Origin: Sphingobium psychrophilum
GTDB lineage: Bacteria; Pseudomonadota; Alphaproteobacteria; Sphingomonadales; Sphingomonadaceae
DNA: 64,000 nt
NCBI RefSeq assembly: GCF_012927105.1
Contig: NZ_JABBFV010000001.1
Location: forward strand, 496,001-560,000
Direction of reading: 5' to 3'
Positions within the stretch are counted from its first letter, which is position 1. Every line of letters starts with the position of its first letter. The notes beneath the pieces are model-generated. The model worked only from the letters and a program-made list of their open reading frames with translations. It made no database searches and was not told the origin of the DNA. A program made the translations under genes and the position numbers. Shown here piece by piece: positions 8,395 to 15,633 of this stretch.

Positions 8395-9120
8395 ATGTCG
8401 GTTCTTCACACGGTAAATGCTCGCGGTTCGCGTTGGTTCCAAACGAGCAAGGTTAAGACAATTTTAGCCAGTATCGGGATTGTCGGCGCGCTTTGCGCAA
8501 CCGCCCCGGTCCACGCCACCGAAGGCGACGACCCCTATGGCGACGCTTCGGAAATCAACACCAGCGCGCTTGGCCCGTCCGATGTGGGCTTCTCCAACCT
8601 CTTTTCCAGCCTGCAACGCCTCGACGGCAACGCCAAGACCGCGGCCTACATCCCGTCGGGCCGCCCGGTCGAAAAGCTGATCCTGACCTCGAACTTCGGC
8701 GTCCGTTCCGACCCGTTCAACCGCGCTGCCCGGATGCACAAGGGCATCGACATTCCCGGCCCGATCGGCACGCCGATCCACGCCACGGCCGACGGCATCA
8801 TCAGCCGCGCCGGCTGGGCCAGCGGCTATGGCAATCTCGTTCAGATCTCGCACGGCAGCGGCATGGAAACGCGCTACGGCCATATGTCGAAGCTGCTGGT
8901 CGCTGAAAATAGCTATGTGAAGCGCGGCCAGATCATCGGTCTGATGGGCTCGACCGGCCGCTCGACCGGCAGCCACCTCCATTATGAAGTCCGCGTCGAT
9001 GGCGCGGCGATCAACCCGCTGCCTTTCGTCGCCGGCCCCGATTATCTGGTCGCGATGAACACCAAGCCGCCGCTCGCCATGGGCGGCCCGACCAAGGCGC
9101 AGGAAAAAGCTGCCGACTAA
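8395..9120 (+). CDS. M23 family (LytM-type) peptidoglycan endopeptidase, secreted
   Basis: A 241-residue protein with a long n-region and a Sec signal (hydrophobic ILASIGIVGALCATAPVHA, cleavage near residue 41). The C-terminal M23 domain keeps the zinc ligands: HKGIDIPG (His and Asp) and GSHLHYEVR (HxH), plus the YGHMS loop. It should act in the periplasm on peptidoglycan cross-links. No LysM or coiled-coil activator region is present, so it is a minimal M23 protein. It is monocistronic, with a strong terminator just downstream. Confidence 0.9.
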   Translation: MSVLHTVNARGSRWFQTSKVKTILASIGIVGALCATAPVHATEGDDPYGDASEINTSALGPSDVGFSNLFSSLQRLDGNAKTAAYIPSGRPVEKLILTSNFGVRSDPFNRAARMHKGIDIPGPIGTPIHATADGIISRAGWASGYGNLVQISHGSGMETRYGHMSKLLVAENSYVKRGQIIGLMGSTGRSTGSHLHYEVRVDGAAINPLPFVAGPDYLVAMNTKPPLAMGGPTKAQEKAAD

Positions 9121-9144
9121 GGGCCATTTCCCCGACATTCGCAC

Positions 9145-9178
9145 AAGGCCCGGTGGTTATTCGACTCCGGGCCTTTTT
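9145..9178 (+). terminator. Rho-independent terminator after the M23 peptidase
   Basis: Perfect 9-bp stem AAGGCCCGG / CCGGGCCTT (9145-9153 with 9167-9175) with a 13-base loop, running into TTTTT. Confidence 0.9.
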
Positions 9179-9179
9179 G

Positions 9180-9383
9180 TTTGCCCGTCAAATGTGTGCC
9201 GGCGAGTGCTGGCTATTTCGGTCAGGTTGAGGCGAAAATGGGGCTTTCTGAGAACCGGCGCGCATCGTGCTCAATGAACGTGAGCACCGGAAGCGAAGGA
9301 AAGTGCCATTTGCAGCCCGGCCTGGGCGAAATGGTTAGCATTCGCGGGTTGCCGGGCCTTTTGCTTGACCCTATCTAGGCACC
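9180..9383. other. Intergenic region with hairpin-rich, possibly repeated sequence
   Basis: About 200 bases without a convincing gene. A hairpin ATCGTGCTCA ATGAACG TGAGCACCG lies near 9265-9292, and GCCCGGCCTGGGC near 9313-9326. The style (GAGAACCGG ... GTGAGCACCGG) resembles dispersed sphingomonad intergenic elements, but I cannot prove it is repeated. A short open frame (9181-9378) has no protein-like character. Confidence 0.3.
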
Positions 9384-9710
9384 ATGGCCGACATTGATCT
9401 CACCCCTTCCGCTGCCGCGCGTGTCGCTGCGATCGCCGCAAAGCAGGGCAAGCCCGCGATCCTGCGATTGGCCGTGGAGGGCGGCGGCTGTTCCGGCTTC
9501 CAATATCGCTTCGGCCTGGCTGATGCGGTGGAGGCTGAAGACCTGTCGGTCGAGCGCGACGGCGTGACCCTGGTGGTCGATGACGTCAGCCTGGACCTGG
9601 TGCGCGGCTCCGCCGTCGATTTCGTTTCCGACCTGGGTGGTCAGGCCTTCAAGGTGACCAATCCCAACGCGACCGCCGGCTGCGGCTGCGGGACCAGCTT
9701 CTCGGTCTGA
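9384..9710 (+). CDS. erpA: A-type iron-sulfur cluster insertion protein (ErpA/IscA family)
   Basis: A 108-residue HesB/IscA-family carrier that receives and hands on Fe-S clusters. The three ligand cysteines are present: C36 (EGGGCSGFQY) and C100/C102 (AGCGCGTSF). The length and the single-domain form fit ErpA, IscA or SufA; ErpA is the usual call for a stand-alone alphaproteobacterial copy. No isc or suf genes are adjacent. It is separated from xthA by a palindromic repeat. Confidence 0.85.
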   Translation: MADIDLTPSAAARVAAIAAKQGKPAILRLAVEGGGCSGFQYRFGLADAVEAEDLSVERDGVTLVVDDVSLDLVRGSAVDFVSDLGGQAFKVTNPNATAGCGCGTSFSV

Positions 9711-9730
9711 ATCCTTCCGTTTGAAAATCC

Positions 9731-9800
9731 GCGTGCGCCTGCGTAGGCAGGAACCCAGACCGAACCTTGGAACTGGGCTCCTGCCTGCGCAGGAGCACGC
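9731..9800. repeat. REP-like palindromic element 1
   Basis: Inverted repeat with 28-base arms: GCGTGCGCCTGCGTAGGCAG... on the left pairs with ...CTGCCTGCGCAGGAGCACGC on the right with 3 mismatches. It lies in the erpA-xthA gap and belongs to the same family as the elements at 31522 and 59233. Confidence 0.85.
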
Positions 9801-9823
9801 ATAGATTGAACGGATTGCCAGCC

Positions 9824-10600
9824 ATGCGCATAGCCACCTTCAACATCAACGGCATCAAGGCGCGCTTGCCGCGCCTGCTGGAATGGCTGGGCGAAACGCA
9901 GCCCGACATCGCCTGCCTTCAGGAAATCAAGACCAGCGACGAAACCTTCCCGGTCAAGGATATCGAGGCGGCCGGTTACGGCGTGATCTGGCACGGGCAG
10001 AAGGGGTTCAACGGCGTCGCCATCCTCGCGCGTGGCGAAACCCCGGTCGAGGTGCGCCGCGGCCTTGAGGGCGAGAGTGAGGATGAGCATAGCCGCTATC
10101 TGGAAGCCGACGTGAAGGGCGTGCGCGTCGCGTCCATCTACCTGCCCAACGGCAATCCGCAGCCCGGCCCCAAATTCGATTATAAATTGCGCTGGATGAA
10201 GCGCCTGCGCGACCGCGCGACGCAAATCTGGGCGGAGGAAATCCCCGCGATCCTTGCGGGCGATTATAATGTCATCCCGCGTGACGTGGACACTTTTTCG
10301 GTCAAGGCGATGCAGGACGACGCGCTGATGCAGCCGGAAAGCCGCGAGGCCTATCGCCGGCTGCTGGGCGACGGCTGGACCGATGCGCTGCTGACCCGCC
10401 ATCCCGCAGGCGGCGTGTGGACCTTCTGGGACTATCAGGCGAACAGCTGGCCGCGCGACGCGGGCTTTCGCATCGATCATCTGCTGCTCAGCCCCGCCGC
10501 CGCCGACCGCTTGGTCGATGCGCAGGTCGACAAAGAATTTCGCGGCCGGGAAAAGGCCAGCGACCACGCGCCGACCTGGGTCGAATTGCGCGCCGATTAA
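9824..10600 (+). CDS. xthA: Exodeoxyribonuclease III (AP endonuclease)
   Basis: A 258-residue endonuclease/exonuclease/phosphatase-fold enzyme of base-excision repair, cutting DNA at abasic sites. Motifs in order: FNINGIKAR, CLQEIKT (metal Glu), GDYNVIPRDVD (catalytic Asp/Asn), a FWDYQ segment, RIDHLL, and C-terminal SDHAPTWVEL (catalytic His). The full family length is present. Start ATG 9824 (MRIATFNING) is chosen over a longer in-frame option that would run into the upstream palindrome. Confidence 0.95.
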   Translation: MRIATFNINGIKARLPRLLEWLGETQPDIACLQEIKTSDETFPVKDIEAAGYGVIWHGQKGFNGVAILARGETPVEVRRGLEGESEDEHSRYLEADVKGVRVASIYLPNGNPQPGPKFDYKLRWMKRLRDRATQIWAEEIPAILAGDYNVIPRDVDTFSVKAMQDDALMQPESREAYRRLLGDGWTDALLTRHPAGGVWTFWDYQANSWPRDAGFRIDHLLLSPAAADRLVDAQVDKEFRGREKASDHAPTWVELRAD

Positions 10601-10638
10601 TTACCCGGATAATATTGACTCAATTAAATCCGGGTAAT
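10600..10638. promoter_or_regulatory. Compound dyad, probable operator/promoter of the DUF2239 gene
   Basis: Perfect 11-bp arms ATTACCCGGAT (10600-10610) and ATCCGGGTAAT (10628-10638) enclose a nested dyad ATTG-ACT-CAAT (10614-10624). The centre holds TTGACT (10615-10620), and the right arm overlaps TAATAAT (10635-10641), so -35-like and -10-like boxes (with a short spacer) lie within the dyad. It lies 27 bases before the DUF2239 start codon, consistent with a repressor operator over a promoter. Confidence 0.6.
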
Positions 10639-10664
10639 AATGGCCGTGCCGAAGGAGATTCGGT

Positions 10665-11183
10665 ATGGAACGGACATTGACGGCTTTTGCAGGCGATCTG
10701 TGGATCGCCACCGGCGATGAAGCGGAGGTGCGGGATGCTTTGCGCGCCATGGGGGACGATGCGCAGGCCGTCCTGCTGTTCGACGACGCCACCGGCCGTC
10801 AGGTCGATATCGACCTGCGCGCCAGATCGGCAGACGCGCCACGGGGCAGGGGCCGTCCGAGGCTGGGCGTGCAGCCGCGCGAAATCACATTGCTGCCACG
10901 CCATTGGGACTGGCTCGCCAGCCAGTCGGGCGGCGCATCCGCCACGGTGCGGCGACTGGTGGAAGCGGCGCGCAAGGCCGACGCGGACAAGCCCAGCCCG
11001 CGTGCCGCCATGGATGCAGCCTATCATTTCATGACGGCGATAGCGGGTGACCGGCCCGGCTATGAAGCGGCGATCCGGGCGCTCTATGCAAAGGACGAAC
11101 AACTGTTCAACTCGTTGTCTCAGGACTGGCCATCGGGCATCCGCGACCACGCCCGCGCGCTGGCGGGACCGGCTTTTGGGTAG
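10665..11183 (+). CDS. DUF2239 family protein
   Basis: A 172-residue protein with the DUF2239 signature GRPRLGVQPREITLLPRHWDW followed by LASQSGGASATVRRLVEAAR. That block looks like a ribbon-helix-helix unit (one strand, EITLL, then two helices). The N-terminal half (LTAFAGDLWIATG...AVLLFDDATGRQVDIDL) is a small beta domain. If the RHH reading is right, the protein may bind the dyad 27 bases upstream and regulate itself. A GGAGA ribosome site is present. Function is unknown beyond the family. Confidence 0.85.
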   Translation: MERTLTAFAGDLWIATGDEAEVRDALRAMGDDAQAVLLFDDATGRQVDIDLRARSADAPRGRGRPRLGVQPREITLLPRHWDWLASQSGGASATVRRLVEAARKADADKPSPRAAMDAAYHFMTAIAGDRPGYEAAIRALYAKDEQLFNSLSQDWPSGIRDHARALAGPAFG

Positions 11184-11228
11184 TATCGCGCAGTTGCGGA
11201 CTTTCGAGCGTTGAGCCATCATCCAAAC

Positions 11229-11501
11229 ATGGCAACGCTTCTGCACGAATATTGGGAAAACGATGATGGAGCCGAGTTCGCCGTAGTGAGGGAACGAAAT
11301 GACGAGTTGCGGCCAGTTCTAACGCCGAACGCGCGCCTTGTATTCAGCGTGTTGGCAACCTCATGGCATGAGGCCATGCAGCTTCAATATGACCGTTTGG
11401 ATTATGGCACATATGATGCGGTTGGCTTAGAGAATTACATCTACACTGATGATGAAGCGGTGCAGCAACAAGAATATCTGAAGCATCGGAACGACAGCTA
11501 A
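11229..11501 (+). CDS. Small acidic hypothetical protein, about 90 aa
   Basis: The frame opens at ATG 11211, but MATLLHEYWEND at 11229 is the more natural start. The product is acidic, rich in Tyr, Glu and Gln (YDRLDYGTYDAVGLENYIYTDDE), with no signal or membrane segment. GC content is clearly lower than in neighbouring genes (about half), suggesting recent acquisition. The style recalls small immunity-type proteins, but no partner gene is adjacent and I cannot name a family. Confidence 0.55.
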   Translation: MATLLHEYWENDDGAEFAVVRERNDELRPVLTPNARLVFSVLATSWHEAMQLQYDRLDYGTYDAVGLENYIYTDDEAVQQQEYLKHRNDS

Positions 11502-11546
11502 CCACTCATTCGAGCGGCCCTACAAAGCCGTATTTCAGTAGCGCCC

Positions 11547-12515
11547 TTAAGCCGCCAGTCGCAGGAACGGCACCGGCTGGGTCGATCGCAGGACGATCGG
11601 CTTGCCTTCGGACGCTTCGAACAATTCGCCGTCCAGTATCACGCTGCTCCGGTCGCCCTCGATGCGGATCACGTCGCCCTGTTCCAGATGGATGCCCTGC
11701 ATCTTATGCTTGCCCACCCGCTTGAACAGGCTGGCCCATACCAGCCGCAGCAAGGATGGCAGATTCTGGTCCACCGCCATCAGTTTCATATTGCCGCTCC
11801 TGCTGTCGCCGGGGTCTACGCCCAGCAGCAGCCGTTCCAGCGTGGTCACGATCAGCACCGCAAAACGCCCGACCAACTGGCCGTCGCGAATCAGGGAAAT
11901 CCGCACCGGGTTGCCTGACGGCGGCAGAAACTTGGCGCTGATGCCAAACAGCAGCGAAAACACCACCGCCAGCGCGGTGATGACATGGCTCAGGCCATTG
12001 GACAGGCCCAGCGGATAGATCTGGTTGCGGCAATAGAGCATGTAATCTGCCAGCCCCGCTCCCCCTAAGAACATGCCCAGCACCGGACGGCTGCCGACCG
12101 CGCCGTCGGACAGGGCGATCAGTTCGCGCGCGACGACATGGTCGTCCACGCCCGCCTTGGCGATCGCCACGATCCGCTCCAGCGCCTTGATAGGGTCGCC
12201 ATGGATGCCAAGGTCCAGGGCGATCAGGTTGGTCTTGCCATTGGGCAGCACCGCGATCGGCGGCACCCGGCCCTTGAAATGTTCGCCCTGGTAGAGTTCG
12301 GTCAGCGACGCCTGCACCGTGCCGTCGCCGCCATTGATGACGATGACGACCGGATCGACGCGAGCGATCGTCTGGAACGCCCGGCCGATCTGGTCGACCT
12401 GTTCCACTTCATAATGGAAAATGTCGGGGTTGCTGGCGCAATAGCTGCGCACGAGGGGAAGGGTCTGCCGGTTGCCCGTGGACTTCGGATTGGACAGGAG
12501 CGCGACGCAGACCAT
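11547..12515 (-). CDS. Diacylglycerol kinase family lipid kinase (YegS/DgkB type)
   Basis: A 322-residue protein with the DAGK catalytic motif VINGGDGTVQ (GGDGT at 62-66), followed by the PPIAVLPNGKTNLIALDLG segment (the family usually has LPxGTxNdxA; here NGKTN) and a C-terminal beta domain with VDP and LDGE motifs. It should phosphorylate a lipid such as diacylglycerol or a sphingoid base at the inner membrane. The hydrophobic stretch around residues 180-198 may contact the membrane. Ceramide-1-phosphate or sphingosine kinase activity is an attractive but untested option in a sphingolipid-making group. Confidence 0.8.
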   Translation of the reverse strand: MVCVALLSNPKSTGNRQTLPLVRSYCASNPDIFHYEVEQVDQIGRAFQTIARVDPVVIVINGGDGTVQASLTELYQGEHFKGRVPPIAVLPNGKTNLIALDLGIHGDPIKALERIVAIAKAGVDDHVVARELIALSDGAVGSRPVLGMFLGGAGLADYMLYCRNQIYPLGLSNGLSHVITALAVVFSLLFGISAKFLPPSGNPVRISLIRDGQLVGRFAVLIVTTLERLLLGVDPGDSRSGNMKLMAVDQNLPSLLRLVWASLFKRVGKHKMQGIHLEQGDVIRIEGDRSSVILDGELFEASEGKPIVLRSTQPVPFLRLAA

Positions 12516-12524
12516 GGCTTTGGA

Positions 12525-13019
12525 TCACATATATTTGAGGTTGATCGTGATTTTCGTCACGCCCGGTCCAACATGAAAGGCCGCCTTCTCCACGCCTGGT
12601 TTCCCCAGGTTGAAGATGCTGATCGATGGATTGTTGGAAAATCCACCGCCATCGCGCGAAATGTCCGTCTTGCCATTGCCGTCGCGATCGTGCCGCACGG
12701 CGATGCCATATTCGCCTGCTCTGGGCACCGGGACGCAAAAGCGCATCGCCCCATTGGCCGGTCGTACCGCCGTGTCGATGCGGTTGAGCCATTCACCCTT
12801 GGCGAGCCACGCCGCCTTGGTGGCGGGATAAGACTGGACGCGCACCTTGCCGGTGGCGGCGGTGAAACCGCGCACATCGACCAGCACGGCCGGGCCTTTG
12901 GCGCTGCTTTCGCACCGCCCCAGATCGTTCGCGATTTCCTCGCCATGGGCCATGGCCGGTATCGCCGCGATCATCGCTGCACCCGCCATCACACCCATTG
13001 CAACTTTTACCATGACCAT
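12525..13019 (-). CDS. DUF2141 domain secreted protein
   Basis: A 164-residue protein with a Sec signal (MVMVKVAMGVMAGAAMIAAIPAMA, cut after about residue 24). The mature part carries the DUF2141 pattern: GKVRVQSYP, then GEYGIAVRHDRDGNGKTD (an EF-hand-like Asp-rich loop), then GGGFSNNP, and the closing VGPGVTKITINLKY. It is probably a periplasmic or surface beta-sandwich, function unknown. It is encoded 9 bases upstream of the lipid kinase on the same strand, so the two are probably co-transcribed. Confidence 0.85.
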   Translation of the reverse strand: MVMVKVAMGVMAGAAMIAAIPAMAHGEEIANDLGRCESSAKGPAVLVDVRGFTAATGKVRVQSYPATKAAWLAKGEWLNRIDTAVRPANGAMRFCVPVPRAGEYGIAVRHDRDGNGKTDISRDGGGFSNNPSISIFNLGKPGVEKAAFHVGPGVTKITINLKYM

Positions 13020-13149
13020 CAGACTCCTGGAAGCTATAGCCGCCGATATGGACCGGCGGACAAACCCCTGTTCGCCCCGCTTTTCTACCTGACTCGCATA
13101 TGAGATGGGTTTGCGGCCAAAACATGGTGATGGGACGACGACTTAGAGA

Positions 13150-14358
13150 ATGCTGACCGCCACCGACCGTTATCTCGCCCGCCTGATCGCGGTGCCCATG
13201 CTGGGTACGCTTGTGATCGCCGCGATGCTGCTGGTGCTCGACAAGATGCTCAGCCTGTTCGATTTCGTCGCGGCGGAAGGAGGGCCGGTCAGCGTCGTGT
13301 GGCGGATGCTCGCCAATATGCTGCCCGAATATCTCTCGCTCGGCATCCCGATCGGTTTGATGCTCGGCATCCTGCTCGCCTTCCGCAAGCTGGCCCTGTC
13401 GTCGGAACTGGACGTCATGCGCGCGGTCGGCCTGTCCTATGGCCGGCTGCTGCGCGTGCCCTATATGTACTGCGTCGCGCTGGCCCTGCTCAATTTCGGC
13501 ATCGTCGGTTTTGTCCAGCCGCTCTCTCGCCATGCCTATGAAGCACTGCGATTCGAACTGCGATCGGGTGCGCTCGGCGCCTCGATCAAGGTCGGGGAGT
13601 TCACCAATTTGGGCAAGCGCATGACCCTGCGGATCGAGCGCAGCCTGGACGAAGGTCGCAATCTCCAGGGCATCTTCGTCCGCGCGGTGAGCCGCGATGG
13701 CCAGTCGGTCGCGGTCACGGCGGCGCAGGGCACGTTCCTGGCCACCGACGATCCCGACGTCATCATCTTCCGCCTGCGCAACGGCGTGCTGGTGAATGAT
13801 GCGCCCAAATATAAGACGCCGCGCATCCTCTCCTTTTCCAGCCATGACCTGCCGATCGACCTGCCGCAGATCGAAAATTTCCGCGGCCGCGACGTCGACA
13901 GGGAAAAGACGATTCCCGAATTGATGGTGATCGGCAAAAATCCCGCGACGCCGGAAAAATTGAAGGACGAAGTGCGCGCCAACTTCCATTTCCGTATGGT
14001 CGAGGTCGTGTTCATGTTCCTGCTGCCGCTCGCCGCGCTGGCCTTCGCCATCCCGCCCAAGCGATCGACCTCGGCGCTCGGCGTCTTCCTCTCGATCGTG
14101 TTCATCGTCACCTATCATAAGGTGAACCAATATGGCGAAGGCATCGGCGCGCTGGGGAAGGTCGATCCGATCATCGCGCTGTGGGGACCGTTCCTGCTCG
14201 CCTCTGGCCTGGTGCTATGGATGTATCATGTGATCGCCAACCGACCCGGCGGCCAGCCGATCGGCGCACTGGAAGTGGCCTTCTCCAAGCTTGGCAAGCA
14301 GATCGTCCGGCTGCTGCGCTTCGGGCGGCGACGTCCCGTTGCGCAAGGAGCGGCCTGA
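13150..14358 (+). CDS. lptF: LPS export ABC transporter permease LptF
   Basis: A 402-residue YjgP/YjgQ-family permease. Three N-terminal transmembrane helices (first about residues 16-35, LGTLVIAAMLLVLDKMLSLF), a periplasmic beta-jellyroll (about residues 130-270) and three C-terminal helices match LptF. With LptG and the LptB ATPase it extracts LPS from the inner membrane and drives it along the Lpt bridge. lptG follows after 3 bases. Sphingomonads often lack classical LPS but retain lpt genes, presumably for the remaining LPS-like lipids. Confidence 0.9.
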   Translation: MLTATDRYLARLIAVPMLGTLVIAAMLLVLDKMLSLFDFVAAEGGPVSVVWRMLANMLPEYLSLGIPIGLMLGILLAFRKLALSSELDVMRAVGLSYGRLLRVPYMYCVALALLNFGIVGFVQPLSRHAYEALRFELRSGALGASIKVGEFTNLGKRMTLRIERSLDEGRNLQGIFVRAVSRDGQSVAVTAAQGTFLATDDPDVIIFRLRNGVLVNDAPKYKTPRILSFSSHDLPIDLPQIENFRGRDVDREKTIPELMVIGKNPATPEKLKDEVRANFHFRMVEVVFMFLLPLAALAFAIPPKRSTSALGVFLSIVFIVTYHKVNQYGEGIGALGKVDPIIALWGPFLLASGLVLWMYHVIANRPGGQPIGALEVAFSKLGKQIVRLLRFGRRRPVAQGAA

Positions 14359-14361
14359 CCC

Positions 14362-15462
14362 ATGCAGTTCAACTTCTTCCCGTCGCGCCAGATCAGCTGG
14401 TATATGGCGCGCCTGTTCCTGACCCGCACCTTCGCCGTGCTGATGCTGCTGGTGGTCGTCCTCCAGACGCTCGACCTGCTGGGCAATTCGGGCGATGTGC
14501 TTTCCTATCCCGGCAATGGCGACCCGGAATTATGGCATTATGTCGGTCTGCGCGCGCCGCAGATCGTCGCGCGCTTCCTGCCATTCTCGGTGCTGCTGGG
14601 CACGCTGGTCATGCTGGCGACGCTTAACCAGAATAGCGAAATCATCTCGATGAAGGCGGCGGGCCTTTCCGCGCACCAGATACTAGCGCCGCTGATCGCG
14701 ACAGCGCTCGGCGTATCGGTCATCAGCTTCGTCTTCAACGAACGGATCGTCGCCCGCTCGACCGCGGCGCTCAGCGCCTGGCAGGCGGTCGATTATGGCC
14801 CGATCCCGCGCGACAGCGGCGTCAAGAGCAATCCCTGGGTGCGCGACGGCAACAATCTGGTCAACGCCGCCATCGTCGCGGGGCGCGGCAATGAAGTGCA
14901 GCTGCGCAAGGTCCAGATCTACAATCGCATCAACAACAGCCTGACGACCATCGTCCAGGCACCCAGGGGCCGTTACGACGCCGCCAGTAAAAGCTGGCTG
15001 CTGGAAGGCGCGCGCCAGTTCGATGTAGCGCGCGGCACGGTCCGCAATGTCGGCACCGTCCGCTTCGGCCGCGACATCCGCCCGGACCAGTTCACCCTGG
15101 CAAAGGTCGATCCCGACGCGCTGACCTTCCGCGAACTGGAAGCAGCGATCTCCGACCTGCATGACGCCGGCCGTCCCACCGCGGAGTTGGAGGGTAGTTT
15201 GTGGCACAAATTGTCGGGTCCGCTCTCCGCGTTGCTGATGCCGATCCTGGGATCGGTCGCGGCGTTCGGTCTGGCGCGATCGGGCCAATTGTTCATGCGG
15301 GCGGTGCTGGGCATGGCGCTCGGCTTTGCCTATTTCGTCGCCGACAATTTCTCGCTCGCGATGGGTAGCCTGGGCGCCTACCCGCCGGTGCTCGCCGCAT
15401 GGGCGCCCTTCTTCCTTTTCCTTCTGGTCGGCGAAACCGTGCTGTTCCGAACAGAGGAATGA
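14362..15462 (+). CDS. lptG: LPS export ABC transporter permease LptG
   Basis: A 366-residue partner permease of LptF with the same layout: helices near residues 17-35, 60-85 and 100-120, a periplasmic beta domain (about 130-265), then three helices near the C-terminus. The cytoplasmic coupling segment after helix 2 (NQNSEIISMKAAGLS) is typical of the family. It follows lptF within 3 bases; lptB is not in the window. Confidence 0.92.
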   Translation: MQFNFFPSRQISWYMARLFLTRTFAVLMLLVVVLQTLDLLGNSGDVLSYPGNGDPELWHYVGLRAPQIVARFLPFSVLLGTLVMLATLNQNSEIISMKAAGLSAHQILAPLIATALGVSVISFVFNERIVARSTAALSAWQAVDYGPIPRDSGVKSNPWVRDGNNLVNAAIVAGRGNEVQLRKVQIYNRINNSLTTIVQAPRGRYDAASKSWLLEGARQFDVARGTVRNVGTVRFGRDIRPDQFTLAKVDPDALTFRELEAAISDLHDAGRPTAELEGSLWHKLSGPLSALLMPILGSVAAFGLARSGQLFMRAVLGMALGFAYFVADNFSLAMGSLGAYPPVLAAWAPFFLFLLVGETVLFRTEE

Positions 15463-15467
15463 AGGCC

Positions 15468-15510
15468 GAATAAAAAGGCCCCGGCGACCAAGGGACGTCG
15501 CGCGGGGCCT
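15468..15510 (-). terminator. Rho-independent terminator downstream of sppA
   Basis: Long stem AGGCCCCGGCGAC (15476-15488) / GTCGC-CGGGGCCT (15497-15510, one bulged base) with an 8-base loop. Read on the minus strand it is followed by TTTTTATT. It separates the convergent lptG and sppA transcripts. Confidence 0.85.
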
Positions 15511-15633
15511 CCAGAGGGGGCGTTCCGATCCTCATAGGGGGAGGGAAAGAGACCGGAACAACCCAGATATAAGTCGGGTCAAATCAGGTTTCAACAGGCA
15601 ACTGAAATAATATGCAGGCCTGTTCCCAGCCTC

